Positions 63,535 to 64,000 of a DNA stretch of 64,000 nucleotides are shown here, piece after piece (the stretch's first letter is position 1; every line of letters begins with the position of its first letter). Below the pieces are notes generated by a model. The model saw nothing but the letters and a program-made list of their open reading frames with translations. It ran no database searches and was not told the origin of the DNA. The position numbers and the translations under genes were made by a program. The stretch is from the NCBI GenBank assembly GCA_027489035.1, contig JAIYAN010000021.1, positions 1-64,000 of the forward strand, given 5' to 3'. Origin of the DNA: Chitinophagaceae bacterium. GTDB taxonomy: Bacteria; Bacteroidota; Bacteroidia; Chitinophagales; Chitinophagaceae.

Positions 63535-64000
63535 ATGGACATTAAGCAAATTCAAGAGTTGGTTAAATTAATCAACAAAACATCAATTGGCGAAATCACA
63601 ATTGAAGAAGATGGCAAAAAAATTACTATCAAACAAAAAAGCGATCCTGTTCAAAACATTATTGCTTCTGCGCAACCAACTTATGCGCCTGCTCCATCTA
63701 CACCACAAGCATCTGCACCTGCAGCGCCAAGTACTCCAGTAGCGGCTGCTCCAAAAACTGATAATTTAATCACCGTAAAAAGTCCGATGATTGGTACGTT
63801 TTATCGTCAAGCTGGACCGGGTAAACCAATTTTTGCTAACGTTGGTGACGAAATCAAACCAGGAAAAGTGCTTTGCATTATCGAAGCAATGAAGTTGTTT
63901 AACGAAATCGAAAGTGAAGTAAAAGGAACAATTGTAAAAGTTTTGGTTGATGATGCAAGTCCGGTAGAATACGACCAACCCTTATTTTTGGTTGATCCAG
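63535..64000 (+). CDS. accB: Biotin carboxyl carrier protein (partial)
   Basis: Carries biotin for acetyl-CoA carboxylase in fatty-acid synthesis. The gene starts at ATG 63535 and runs off the window after 155 codons, close to its natural end. The N-terminal part (MDIKQIQELVKLINK, EITIEEDGKKITIKQ) is followed by a Pro/Ala-rich hinge (about 45-75) and the biotinyl domain with the target lysine in CIIEAMKLFNEIE. accC would be expected just to the right. Confidence 0.95.
   Translation, partial: MDIKQIQELVKLINKTSIGEITIEEDGKKITIKQKSDPVQNIIASAQPTYAPAPSTPQASAPAAPSTPVAAAPKTDNLITVKSPMIGTFYRQAGPGKPIFANVGDEIKPGKVLCIIEAMKLFNEIESEVKGTIVKVLVDDASPVEYDQPLFLVDP

Overview
The window is a piece of a low-GC Bacteroidota chromosome, most likely from the Chitinophagaceae or a close relative. 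The 16S rRNA fragment at the left edge has the GAACGCTAGCGGCAGGC-type start. Promoter-like sites follow the Bacteroidota TAnnTTTG (-7) pattern. Type IX secretion is evident from type A and type B sorting domains and a PorW/SprE-like protein. Shine-Dalgarno-like sites before start codons are largely absent. All function calls come from reading translated sequence and recalling protein families; no database search was run.

Layout. 1-750: 5' end of a leftward rRNA operon with three tandem promoters. 0.75-7.4 kb: truA with a DUF4476 protein, an M1 peptidase, and a lemA/TPM/TPM operon. 7.6-15.7 kb: a rightward ethanolamine operon (permease, eutB, eutC) meets a leftward deoC / aldehyde dehydrogenase / short aldehyde dehydrogenase series. 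Both pathways produce acetaldehyde. Two related four-helix-bundle genes sit inside the deoC series, each between inverted copies of intergenic repeats, and the second is frameshifted. 16.2-30.2 kb: lolA-like, mutS, a PKD-type T9SS cargo, tryptophan 2,3-dioxygenase, cysteine desulfurase with phosphoglucosamine mutase, a methyltransferase, PAP2 phosphatase with an ArnT-like glycosyltransferase, and a CorC/HlyC-type protein. 30.3-36.6 kb: DUF6702, HupE/UreJ, a second M1 peptidase, an archaemetzincin-like lipoprotein, a MORN-repeat protein, a START-like protein and an FAH-family enzyme. 36.7-48.2 kb: pth, ftsK, DUF423, aroK, sucC, a GNAT enzyme, PBP1A and a PorW/SprE-like TPR protein. 48.4-53.7 kb: a small membrane protein, bactofilin, AtpZ-like, SprT-like, a thioredoxin-like protein, panD and a third M1 peptidase (T9SS cargo). 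53.9-64 kb: uvrA, elaA-like, rarA, aspS, mdh, a thioredoxin-like protein, efp and the start of accB.

Most of this is housekeeping. The non-housekeeping signal lies in five repeat islands (about 5.1-5.55, 11.95-12.65, 14.1-14.8, 15.7-16.25 and 37.3-37.5 kb) that share several short repeat families, and in the acetaldehyde locus that three of them interrupt. Other points worth checking are an EF-P with Arg32 instead of the usual lysine loop, a secreted archaemetzincin, a bactofilin partner lacking its peptidase domain, and several genes whose -7 box lies 4-6 bases before the start codon, which predicts leaderless mRNAs. I saw no IS element, prophage, CRISPR array, tRNA gene or riboswitch.
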